Source of the DNA: Thermotogae bacterium
Lineage (GTDB): Bacteria; Thermotogota; Thermotogae; UBA12178
Reading direction: 5' to 3'
Length of the DNA: 7,514 nucleotides
Assembly: GCA_003641795.1 (NCBI GenBank)
Contig: QNAP01000082.1
Location: forward strand, 1 to 7,514
Made by a program: the position numbers and the translations under genes. The notes under the pieces are model-generated. The model had not been told where the DNA came from, did not search any database, and saw only the letters and a program-made list of their open reading frames with translations. Positions 1-6,334 of the stretch are shown here, piece by piece (within the stretch, counting starts at the first letter, position 1; each line of letters starts with the position of its first letter).

Positions 1-563
1 CGTGTTCCAGAAAGTACGATTCCGTTTACGTTGATAACGTGTATGGCGGGTATTTAGCTGGAAAGCACTTGCTTGAGAAACGAGGAGAAATGTTTTTGAT
101 CAGTGTAAGCGAAAAGGGGAAGCCTGAGTTTGCCAGTGGTGTTTTTGAACAGAGAAGACAAGGGTTCGAAAAAGCTCTCAAGGAAGCGGGCCTCGCCCTT
201 CCAAGCTCTCATGTTGTTGAAATTGGAGAAAGCTTCCCAGAGGCGTTTGCCGTTGCGAGGGGAATCCTTCAAAGGGCAACGCTTCCTGTAAACATCTTTG
301 CAGTTTGTGACACGCTCGCAATGGGAGTTGTGGAAGCCGTGAAAGAATCGAGGTTGACGCTTGGTACTGATGTGAGGGTGGTTGGATTTGACGATTTGAA
401 ATGGTCGGAAAAGATTGGACTTACAACAGTTAGACAGCCAATCGTAGAAATGGGGAAAAAGGCGGCCACTATTCTCTTAAAAAGGATAGTAGGAGACGAT
501 TCACCACGTTATGAAGTGCGCTTCAAACCGAGACTGATTGTGAGAAATTCCACAGGGAGGTGA
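1..563 (+). CDS. LacI-family transcriptional regulator, 3' part (5' end outside window)
   Basis: Only the sugar-sensing domain is visible: about 186 residues in the frame beginning at base 3, ending at TGA 561-563. The DNA-binding helix-turn-helix and first half of the effector domain must lie upstream, since family members are usually about 330-340 residues. Diagnostic family features are VDNVYGGYLAGKHLLE near the visible start (the usual V.DN..GG..A..HL motif), FAVCDTLAMGVVEAV (the F..nD..A.G...A motif), VVGFDDLKWS (VvGFDd) and TTVRQPIVEMGKKAATILL (TTv.qP...mG..A...L). The frame is open to the window edge, so the internal GTG at 39 is not the true start. It lies 66 bp upstream of malE on the same strand. 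By analogy with other maltose loci it probably represses this operon in response to a maltodextrin-type sugar. That role is inferred, and I could not find a convincing palindromic operator in the gap. Confidence 0.93.
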   Translation, partial: CSRKYDSVYVDNVYGGYLAGKHLLEKRGEMFLISVSEKGKPEFASGVFEQRRQGFEKALKEAGLALPSSHVVEIGESFPEAFAVARGILQRATLPVNIFAVCDTLAMGVVEAVKESRLTLGTDVRVVGFDDLKWSEKIGLTTVRQPIVEMGKKAATILLKRIVGDDSPRYEVRFKPRLIVRNSTGR

Positions 564-577
564 TCGAAGAGTGTAAG

Positions 578-608
578 TTACCATAAGGTTTCGGACATCG
601 GATATTAT
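578..608 (+). promoter_or_regulatory. Possible weak promoter for malE
   Basis: The 66-bp gap between the regulator and malE contains an A/T-rich -10-like TATTAT (603-608) with TTACCA (578-583) as the nearest -35-like hexamer. The spacer of 19 nt is longer than ideal. No clear LacI-type operator palindrome is seen; ACC-ATAA-GGT at 581-590 is the only small inverted repeat. Cotranscription from the regulator gene is equally possible. Confidence 0.25.
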
Positions 609-629
609 AAGCTTGGGAGGTGAACTGGG

Positions 630-1832
630 GTGAAAAGGTTCTTAGTTGTCTTGTTGGATTTGGTGATCGTGGCGAGCGGCGTTATTTTCGCGTCGGAAGC
701 GGGGAAACTCTTGATCTGGGCCGATGAGCTCAGAAAACCGATCATTGAAGATTTGGGTAAGCGATTTACTGAATTGTATGGAGTGCCTGTAGAAGTCCAG
801 GAAATGCCATTCGGTGATATCAGAGATAAGCTGAGCATTGCTGGACCGGCTGGAGAAGGTCCGGACATTATAATAGGCGCTCACGACTGGCTGGGGCAAC
901 TGGTTGCCAATGGATTGATCGAGCCTCTAAACTTCATGGAAGAGATCAGGGACAAATTCGTGAAAACGGCCATAGAAGCGTTCACCTACGGCGGTAAGAT
1001 ATACGGGTTGCCGTACGCTACTGAAGCCATTGGGCTCATATACAACAAGAAACTCGTTCCAACACCTCCGAAAACTTGGAAGGAACTCTTAGAAATTGCC
1101 AGAAGGCTCACACATCCTGAAAAGAAGGAATATGGATTTTTGACGCAAGCTTCCCAACCCGATCCTTACCACAGCTTCCCGTTTTTTACGGCTTACGGTG
1201 GGTATATATTCGGGAAGAACCCAGATGGCACGCTTAATCCCTGCGATATAGGTTTGGCGAGCGAAGGAGCCGTTAAAGGAGCCTACCTCCTATTGGATCT
1301 GCTCAAAGAAGGATTAGTTCCCGAAGGGATAGATTATCAAACGATGACGAGCCTCTTCAACGAAGGAAAGGTTGGTATGATACTGACAGGTCCTTGGGCC
1401 GTTGGAGGGGCGAGGAGTAGTGGTATAGATGTTGGTGTTGCAAGAATTCCCACCGTGGAAGGGCACATTCCCAAGCCATTCGTTGGCGTTCAAGGATTCA
1501 TGGTGAGCAAGTTCAGCAAGAACAAAGCATTGGCTGCTTTCTTTTTGAAAGATTATGTAGCGACGAAGGATACCATGCTTGCATTGTATGAAGCGGACCC
1601 GCGTGTACCTGCGTACAAGCCCGCTCTGGATGTTGTAGCACGAGATCCGGTTGTCGAAGGATTCGCTGAAAACATCGCCGTTGGCATTCCGATGCCAGCG
1701 ATTCCAGAGATGAGCGCCGTCTGGTCAGCTTGGGCAGATGCAATAACCCTGTTCTGTAGTCAGAAGCAACCGCCAGAGGAAGCGCTTGAAAATGCGGTAA
1801 TGACGATTAGGAAAACCCTGAAGTGCCAGTGA
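630..1832 (+). CDS. malE: Maltose/maltodextrin ABC transporter, substrate-binding protein
   Basis: This 400-residue extracytoplasmic binding protein captures maltose or maltodextrins and hands them to the MalFG permease. The GTG start at 630 is supported by GGGAGGTG (615-622) with a 7-nt spacer. The N-terminus is a Sec signal peptide: K2 R3, a hydrophobic stretch 4-21, and probable cleavage after A21 or A24. An aspartate (D10) sits inside the hydrophobic core, which is unusual. The mature part matches the T. maritima MalE type as I recall it: KLLIWADE near the start, PDIIIGAHDWLGQLVANGLI, YGLPYATEAIGLIYNK, GLASEGAVKGA, KPFVGVQGFMVS, and the C-terminal PMPAIPEMSAVWSAWADAI, whose tryptophans sit in the sugar pocket in this family. 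There is no lipobox cysteine, so it is a soluble periplasmic protein. It is the first gene of the transport operon and is followed by a hairpin before malF, as expected for a highly expressed binding protein. Ligand range cannot be read from sequence alone. Confidence 0.95.
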   Translation: MKRFLVVLLDLVIVASGVIFASEAGKLLIWADELRKPIIEDLGKRFTELYGVPVEVQEMPFGDIRDKLSIAGPAGEGPDIIIGAHDWLGQLVANGLIEPLNFMEEIRDKFVKTAIEAFTYGGKIYGLPYATEAIGLIYNKKLVPTPPKTWKELLEIARRLTHPEKKEYGFLTQASQPDPYHSFPFFTAYGGYIFGKNPDGTLNPCDIGLASEGAVKGAYLLLDLLKEGLVPEGIDYQTMTSLFNEGKVGMILTGPWAVGGARSSGIDVGVARIPTVEGHIPKPFVGVQGFMVSKFSKNKALAAFFLKDYVATKDTMLALYEADPRVPAYKPALDVVARDPVVEGFAENIAVGIPMPAIPEMSAVWSAWADAITLFCSQKQPPEEALENAVMTIRKTLKCQ

Positions 1833-1856
1833 GCAATGCTGAGAAAGGGGTGAAAC

Positions 1857-1899
1857 GGAGGTGATGACCCCGGCTCGCGGGGTCATCACTTCTTGAATC
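1857..1899 (+). promoter_or_regulatory. malE-malF intergenic hairpin with displaced malF Shine-Dalgarno
   Basis: GTGATGACCCC (1861-1871) pairs perfectly with GGGGTCATCAC (1879-1889). G1872-C1878 adds a twelfth pair and leaves the 5-nt loop GCTCG. The 3' flank TTCTTG is only weakly U-rich, so this is more likely a partial terminator or mRNA-stabilising hairpin than a full terminator. The only strong anti-16S match for malF, GGAGGTGAT (1857-1865), starts just before the stem and overlaps its base. It is 34 nt from the malF ATG when unfolded, but GGAG lies only about 10 nt away if the hairpin is folded and bridged. The element probably sets a high MalE to low MalF ratio. Mechanism is inferred; the stem is directly visible. 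Confidence 0.8.
1864..1896 (+). other. Possible 10-codon leader ORF ahead of malF
   Basis: ATG at 1864 opens a short frame, MTPARGVITS, closed by TGA at 1894-1896. A GTG at 1861 could add one more codon. AAAGGGGTGA (1844-1853) lies 10 nt upstream and could serve as a ribosome binding site. The frame runs through the whole hairpin and stops 3 nt before the malF ATG at 1900, in the same phase, so a ribosome translating it would melt the hairpin and be well placed to reinitiate on malF. The coding arms are dictated by the hairpin, so it may be fortuitous. Confidence 0.35.
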
Positions 1900-3432
1900 A
1901 TGATAACTACCCTTTTGAAGACAGTGGTTTTAAGTGTGGTGAATGCCTTAGGTATATGGGCTTGCGTTGGTCTCTATCAATTAAAGGGTTGGGGTCTTTT
2001 GTTCGTATTGATCTTTGGACTGGTGGGACTTAACGCTGTCTTGCTTTCGAGGAAAGCCTATCCTTTGCGGTATCTGCTACCGGGATTGGTGTTGTTTGGG
2101 TTAATGGTTGTTTATCCGATCGTATACAACATCAATATATCTTTTATGAACTACGGAACAGGTAACATTCTCTCCAAGTCTCAAGTAATTTTCCAGTTCA
2201 CAAATGAGTATTTTCAACCCGAAAACGGTGAACATTTTTCGTACCTGATTTTCAAAAATGTGGAAGGAAATATGCGAGTTCTGCTCGTCTCCAAAAAAAC
2301 AAATAAAGCTTATTTATCAGTAGGTGATCATTTGAAGCTTGCAGATGTGCACGATCCGTTATTTGTATATCAAGATGGTGAAATCGTAGAGATTGATGGC
2401 TATCAAAGGATGAGCAAAATACACATCATACAAAATCTCAACGAGATTCAAAATCTGGCATTCAAGTACAACGACGGTATCGTTAAGTTTTACTCCACCG
2501 ACGAATTCCGAGTTTTTAAACCGCTGTACCGCTACGACAAGCAAAATGATGTCCTCATTAACCTCAAAACTGGGAAGGTTTACAGACCAGTAAATGGAAC
2601 ATTTGTGTCATCAGACGGCGAGAAACTTTCGCCTGGCTTCAGAGCCTTTGTCGGCTTCAAAAACTTTATAGATATCCTTCGAAACCCACAAATTTCGGGC
2701 CCTTTCCTTCGTGTCTTCACATGGACTTTTTTGTGGGCGCTACTGTCGGTTTTCACTACATTTGTTCTTGGGCTGACATTGGCGATCTTGTTGAACGACA
2801 GTACTCTAAAGCTCAGATATCTGTATCGAACACTCTTGATCGTGCCTTACGTTATCCCAGGTTATGTCTCTGTCCTAATCTGGCGCGGGCTTTTCAACAC
2901 GAACTTTGGCGTTATAAATGACGTCCTTCAAAAGTTCCTATCAACAAGAATAAGCTGGTTTCAAGATCCTTTTTGGGCTAAGGTTGCCTTGCTCATCGTC
3001 AATTTATGGCTTGGGTTCCCCTACATGATGCTCATATCGCTGGGCGCGTTGCAAAGTATTCCACCAGAACTCTATGAAGCAGCACGGGTGGACGGAGCGA
3101 GTAGTTGGCGAAGATTTCGTTCCATTACGCTTCCACTGTTGATGATCTCCTTAGCACCCCTTTTGATTGGAAGTTTTGCGTTCAACTTCAACAACTTCAC
3201 AGTAATATATCTGCTCACAGGTGGAGGACCTCCTATTCCGGGATCTCAAACCCCCGCAGGTGCAACGGACATACTGATTTCTTACACTTATAAGTTGGCA
3301 TTTGGTGGTGCAGGGGCTCAATACGGTTATGCTGCAGCAATCTCTGTCATCATATTTCTAATAATCGGTTCGATAAGTGTGGCAAACTTCCGTTTTACCA
3401 AGCGGTTAGAAGAGATGAGTGAGTCTCTATAA
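1900..3432 (+). CDS. malF: Maltose/maltodextrin ABC transporter permease, MalF type
   Basis: This 510-residue inner-membrane subunit is close in length to E. coli MalF (514) and shares its layout. Three N-terminal membrane helices (about 5-27, 30-49 and 58-80) are followed by a large extracytoplasmic loop (about 84-265, the P2-like region that contacts MalE). Five further helices follow (about 270-297, 305-330, 360-385, 408-440 and 475-500). The coupling EAA loop that docks onto the ATPase is clear: E393-A-A-R-V-D-G399 followed by SITLP. The ATG at 1900 is the first possible start, because TGA at 1894-1896 is in frame just upstream. No Shine-Dalgarno lies at normal spacing; see the hairpin and leader entries. 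It forms the channel with MalG, whose gene starts 40 nt downstream. The 170-residue loop looks like a genuine domain with mixed polar/hydrophobic strands, but the substrate cannot be fixed from it. Confidence 0.94.
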   Translation: MITTLLKTVVLSVVNALGIWACVGLYQLKGWGLLFVLIFGLVGLNAVLLSRKAYPLRYLLPGLVLFGLMVVYPIVYNINISFMNYGTGNILSKSQVIFQFTNEYFQPENGEHFSYLIFKNVEGNMRVLLVSKKTNKAYLSVGDHLKLADVHDPLFVYQDGEIVEIDGYQRMSKIHIIQNLNEIQNLAFKYNDGIVKFYSTDEFRVFKPLYRYDKQNDVLINLKTGKVYRPVNGTFVSSDGEKLSPGFRAFVGFKNFIDILRNPQISGPFLRVFTWTFLWALLSVFTTFVLGLTLAILLNDSTLKLRYLYRTLLIVPYVIPGYVSVLIWRGLFNTNFGVINDVLQKFLSTRISWFQDPFWAKVALLIVNLWLGFPYMMLISLGALQSIPPELYEAARVDGASSWRRFRSITLPLLMISLAPLLIGSFAFNFNNFTVIYLLTGGGPPIPGSQTPAGATDILISYTYKLAFGGAGAQYGYAAAISVIIFLIIGSISVANFRFTKRLEEMSESL

Positions 3433-3472
3433 AAGCAGATCTATCGAGCTCATGTGAATAGGAGGGAAAGAG

Positions 3473-4330
3473 TTGAAGAGAAAAACTCCGATTTTCAAAA
3501 AGATTATACAGCATATGATCATATTCGCGGCAATCGCATTCGCGTTCTTCCCTGTCGTTTGGATTTTTTCAGCTTCCATCAATCCAGGGGGTACATTGTA
3601 CGGTCAAAAACTGATTCCCAAGCATCCCACGCTCGAACACTACAAAGTACTTTTCACCGATGAACGCTACCCGTTTATGTTGTGGTTGTGGAACAGTCTT
3701 AAGGTTTCTGCGATTGCTTCTTTGATAGCAGTTTTCTTATGCGCCTTGGCATCTTATGCATTCTCTCGTTTTCATTTCCGAGGGAGAAGGACCTTGCTTT
3801 TGACATTACTTTTGGTTCAAATGTTTCCTGTTATGTTGGCATTCGTCGCGCTATATCTCCTACTCCTTTGGATTGGGAAATACGTTCCTTTCATGGGCTT
3901 GAACACACACGCCGGTTTGATACTCGTATACCTTGGTAGTGCCCTCGGTCTTAACACGTGGCTGATGAAAGGGTATTTCGACACCATACCTCACGATCTT
4001 GAAGAAGCAGCTCTGATAGATGGGGCTACACGCTTTCAAGCGTTTGTGAAGATCATCTTACCTCTGGCTCGTCCCATACTGACCGTGATATTCATCCTCA
4101 CGTTTATAGGAAATTATTCCGAGTACCTTCTTGCAAGCGTTATCTTGACAGGTATGAAAAAGTACACCCTTGCGGTAGGACTGAATTTCTTTATTACTAC
4201 GGATTATGCTCGCCATTGGGGAACGTTTGCCGCCGCCGCGATTTTAGGTTCGTTACCTGTGCTCGTGATCTTTTTCAGCTTGCAAGATCAAATCATTTCT
4301 GGTTTGACTGGAGGCGGAGTGAAAGGATGA
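3473..4330 (+). CDS. malG: Maltose/maltodextrin ABC transporter permease, MalG type
   Basis: This 285-residue inner-membrane permease subunit pairs with MalF. The TTG start at 3473 is chosen because AGGAGGG (3460-3466) lies 6 nt upstream and the resulting N-terminus (MKRKTPIFKKI, basic, then a membrane helix) is typical of MalG. Six membrane helices are visible at roughly 12-35, 72-98, 104-130, 142-165, 195-220 and 250-275. The EAA loop reads E178-A-A-L-I-D-G184, followed by KIILP, as in MalG proteins. The region after helix 1 (SINPGGTLYGQKLIPKHPTL, then YKVLF) is also characteristic of the family. The stop codon overlaps the start of the downstream hydrolase (ATGA at 4327-4330), so the two are probably translationally coupled. 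Confidence 0.94.
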   Translation: MKRKTPIFKKIIQHMIIFAAIAFAFFPVVWIFSASINPGGTLYGQKLIPKHPTLEHYKVLFTDERYPFMLWLWNSLKVSAIASLIAVFLCALASYAFSRFHFRGRRTLLLTLLLVQMFPVMLAFVALYLLLLWIGKYVPFMGLNTHAGLILVYLGSALGLNTWLMKGYFDTIPHDLEEAALIDGATRFQAFVKIILPLARPILTVIFILTFIGNYSEYLLASVILTGMKKYTLAVGLNFFITTDYARHWGTFAAAAILGSLPVLVIFFSLQDQIISGLTGGGVKG

Positions 4331-5730
4331 TGAAACCACCAGATTGGGTTAAAGATGCGGTATTCTATCAAATCTTTCCTGATCGTTTCTACAATGGTGA
4401 TAGAAACAACGACCCAGCCGATGTTGCTGAATGGGATGACGAACCTACAGCTCACAACTTTTTCGGTGGTGATCTCAAGGGGATCATGGAGAAGTTGGAT
4501 TATCTGGAAGAACTGGGCGTGAATGTGCTTTATCTAAATCCCATATTCAAAGCACCCTCTAACCACAAGTACGATACGGAAGACTACTTCGAAATAGATC
4601 CCCAATTCGGTAGCAAGGAAGTGTTGAAAGAGTTAGTGAAGGAACTTCACAAACGCGGCATGAAAATAATACTGGATGGCGTGTTCAATCACTGCGGCGA
4701 GCGCTTTTTCGCTTTCCAGGATGTGTTGAAAAAGGGTGAGCGCTCCAAATACAAGGACTGGTTCGTGATCGAAGATTTCCCCATTATGAGAGAACCTGAA
4801 CCCAATTACATGTGTTGGGGTGGGATCCCTAATATGCCCGAATTCAACACGAATAATCCCGAGACGCGCAAGTATTTGCTGAATGTTGTCAGATATTGGA
4901 TAGAAGAAGCAGATATCGACGGGTGGCGACTCGACACCACCGAGTACTTAGAACCGAGTTTCGTGAAGGACATAAGGCAAGTCACCAAAGAAACAAAAAG
5001 CGACGCTTATGTAGTTGGAGAAGTGATGGGAATAGCTTCATCATGGTTTAAGGGAAATTGTTTAGATGCGGTTATGAATTACAAGCTATGGGAAAGCTTA
5101 GTCGATTTCTTCGCAAAAGGCGAGTGCAATGCACGGGAATTCGACGGTAGGATCCGTTTTTTACGAGGAAGCTATCCCTCATGGGCGAACTATGCCATGT
5201 TCAACCTTTTAGGTAGTCACGATAAACCTCGGTTCCTTTCGCTTTGCAAGGGTGATGTGAGGCGAATGAAATTAGCGATAGTTTTCTTGATGACGTATGT
5301 CGGTGCTCCAGTTATCTATTACGGTGATGAAATCGGAATGGAGGGTGATGGAGACCCAGACTGTCGAAGACCTTTCATATGGGACGAGAAACGCCAAAAT
5401 AGAGAACTCCTGCAGCTTTACAAGATTATGATTAGACTGAGAAAGAGGTATCCTGCGTTGAGAAGGGGAAGATTCCAGAGTTTGTATTCCCACAACGGCG
5501 TTTATTGCTACATAAGAGAGTTGGAAGACCAGGCGATCATGATAGTGCTCAACAACTCAGACAAAGGGGACGTCGCAAGGATCGACATCGAGAAACTGAG
5601 CCCCAAGTATAGAAAAGCTGTGGACCTTGCTGGCAACGCAAAGCCGTTCATCATAGATGAGAACGAAGCCCAGCTAGAAATAGAAATATCAGGATATGAG
5701 TACAGGGTCTTTTCTTTGTTGCCGGTGTGA
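4327..5730 (+). CDS. GH13 alpha-amylase family hydrolase, cyclomaltodextrinase/neopullulanase type
   Basis: This enzyme of about 467 residues hydrolyses alpha-glucosidic bonds in imported maltodextrins or cyclodextrins. It has no signal peptide, so it acts in the cytoplasm on sugars brought in by MalEFG. All four classic GH13 regions are present: DGVFNH (117-122), GWRLD with nucleophile D203, VVGEV with acid/base E232, and SHDKPR with transition-state aspartate D299. MPEFN, shortly before region II, corresponds to the fifth region that marks the neopullulanase/cyclomaltodextrinase subgroup. DWVKDAVFYQIFPDRFYNGD at the N-terminus is the start of the catalytic barrel, so the N-terminal CBM34-like domain of ~580-residue relatives is absent. 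The T. maritima homologue beside its second mal operon is similarly short, as I recall. Start choice: ATG 4327 overlaps the malG stop, and a second ATG follows at 4330. GGAG (4316-4319) gives 7 or 10 nt spacing. The open frame continues upstream into malG, but that part is not coding in this phase. Exact substrate preference is not readable. Confidence 0.92.
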   Translation: MMKPPDWVKDAVFYQIFPDRFYNGDRNNDPADVAEWDDEPTAHNFFGGDLKGIMEKLDYLEELGVNVLYLNPIFKAPSNHKYDTEDYFEIDPQFGSKEVLKELVKELHKRGMKIILDGVFNHCGERFFAFQDVLKKGERSKYKDWFVIEDFPIMREPEPNYMCWGGIPNMPEFNTNNPETRKYLLNVVRYWIEEADIDGWRLDTTEYLEPSFVKDIRQVTKETKSDAYVVGEVMGIASSWFKGNCLDAVMNYKLWESLVDFFAKGECNAREFDGRIRFLRGSYPSWANYAMFNLLGSHDKPRFLSLCKGDVRRMKLAIVFLMTYVGAPVIYYGDEIGMEGDGDPDCRRPFIWDEKRQNRELLQLYKIMIRLRKRYPALRRGRFQSLYSHNGVYCYIRELEDQAIMIVLNNSDKGDVARIDIEKLSPKYRKAVDLAGNAKPFIIDENEAQLEIEISGYEYRVFSLLPV

Positions 5731-5926
5731 TTGGACATCATTCTTCCACTGTTGCATTCCCCAAGAGAGATGCGTTTTAAACCAAGGCCAACGGGACCTT
5801 TGAATGGAACAATCTTCCTCTCCCTGAACAGGACCCTGGCAATTTCACCGTTGTTTCACCGAGCAGTTACCAGAATTTCTGACTGAAAGGTGCGTCATCA
5901 TGCATTAAAAATTTGCTCGACATCAT
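5731..5926 (-). pseudogene. Encapsulin shell protein, degraded 5' fragment
   Basis: Read on the minus strand from ATG 5926-5924, the first frame gives MMSSKFLMHDDAPFSQKFW and then TAA (5869-5867). The same frame continues LLGETTV. A 1-nt loss near 5846/5845 (GTGAAATT, where GTGGAAATT is expected) moves the frame, which continues EIARVLF then RERKIVPFKGPVGLGLK and RISLGE up to about 5757. Joined, the pieces align without gaps to the N-terminus of the T. maritima encapsulin as I recall it. Shared positions are FL, AP, K.W, EI, RK, GP.G and LGE, with identical spacing. The remaining ~200 residues of an encapsulin are absent because the sequence runs into the end of the mal operon. The start overlaps the TGA that would end the read-through form of the ferritin-like cargo gene upstream, which is the expected cargo-shell operon order. 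It cannot make a shell: it carries a nonsense codon, a frameshift and a truncation. No other gene lies in the 228 bases between the hydrolase and the cargo gene. Confidence 0.82.
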
Positions 5927-6267
5927 CTCTCGCCTTCTTTCAAGGAACCGAACGTCGGTTACTCATCCTGTTCAGACTCCAGCATCTCCTCCACTTCTTC
6001 TGCTCCTTTCGCCATGTACCTGGCTTCGTCTTCACTCAGTACTTCCAGAAGCTTCGTGAATTCACCGATATGTACCCTCTCCTCGTTCGCAATGTCGATG
6101 AGTACCTTCTTGGCCAGCGGATGATCTGTAGCTTCTGCGTGTGCCATGTAAAGATGTACGGCCTCGTGTTCGGCAGCGATGTTGAGCCTTATGGCCCTGA
6201 TCAATTCGGAGAGAGTCATCTTTCTTTCAGGGACATTCCCACTGAATGGATTGACAAATTCCGGCAT
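5923..6267 (-). CDS. Encapsulin-type ferritin-like cargo protein, stopped before its loading peptide
   Basis: The frame starts at ATG 6267-6265 with GGGAGGTG (6282-6275) 7 nt upstream and ends at TAA 5961-5959, giving 102 residues. It is a small ferritin-like protein of the kind stored in encapsulins, where pairs of subunits build a diiron ferroxidase site. Helix 1 (about 18-46) carries AAEHEAVHLY with metal-ligand E33. Helix 2 (about 49-76) carries NEERVHIGEF with the E63-x-x-H66 motif. A Glu-rich tail (AEEVEEMLESEQDE) follows. It resembles the N-terminal ferritin domain fused to Pyrococcus encapsulin, and T. maritima Flp. Beyond the TAA the same frame reads PTFGSLKEGER and then TGA (5925-5923), a good match to GSLK-type encapsulin loading peptides. 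Coordinates given here include this extension; the unextended CDS is 5959-6267. The ferritin domain is intact and may still work as free protein. Packaging would need read-through or is lost. Confidence 0.85.
5946..5960 (-). other. Small hairpin at the cargo-gene stop codon
   Basis: On the minus strand AACCGA-CGT-TCGGTT forms a 6-bp stem with a 3-nt loop, and its first two bases are the last two of the TAA stop. No U-run follows (CCTTGAAAG), so it is a poor terminator. It lies within the sequence that codes for the loading-peptide-like extension. Confidence 0.4.
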
Positions 6268-6334
6268 TTAACAACACCTCCCGAGTGGTCTTTGACTCGT
6301 TTTATATAATACAATGGCGTAAGGAAGGTTCGCA
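6268..6334. promoter_or_regulatory. Divergent promoter region of the iron locus
   Basis: These 67 bases separate the minus-strand ferritin-like gene from the plus-strand transporter pseudogene. For the minus strand, TTGCGA (6335-6330) and TATTAT (6311-6306) with an 18-nt spacer make a plausible promoter. For the plus strand, TATAAT (6305-6310) is a perfect -10, but TTGACT at 6292-6297 is too close (7 nt) to be its -35 and no good hexamer sits at 17 nt. The two -10 elements overlap almost completely, so the two directions would compete for polymerase. No clear Fur-box palindrome is seen. Confidence 0.5.

Noticed and set aside
1864..1902. malF truly starting at 1864 with TGA 1894-1896 as a nonsense mutation
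   Set aside because: The leader codons are fully accounted for by the arms of a perfect hairpin, and MalF starting at 1900 already has a normal first membrane helix. A regulatory reading is simpler.
4216..4326. Upstream extension of the hydrolase frame into malG
   Set aside because: The 37 extra residues overlap conserved MalG coding sequence and contain no enzyme motifs. The overlapping ATGA with GGAG upstream gives the natural start.
5508..5741. Minus-strand 77-residue frame inside the hydrolase gene end
   Set aside because: It overlaps well-conserved GH13 C-terminal coding sequence on the other strand. Its start lies near the encapsulin junction and it carries no encapsulin motifs.
5890..6309. 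139-residue plus-strand open frame
   Set aside because: It is the antisense shadow of the ferritin-like gene, whose own strand has a strong ribosome site, family motifs and a proper start. The plus-strand product is Cys/Phe-rich nonsense without a ribosome site.
6292..6310. TTGACT...TATAAT as a plus-strand promoter
   Set aside because: The spacer is only 7 nt, far too short for a sigma-70-type promoter.
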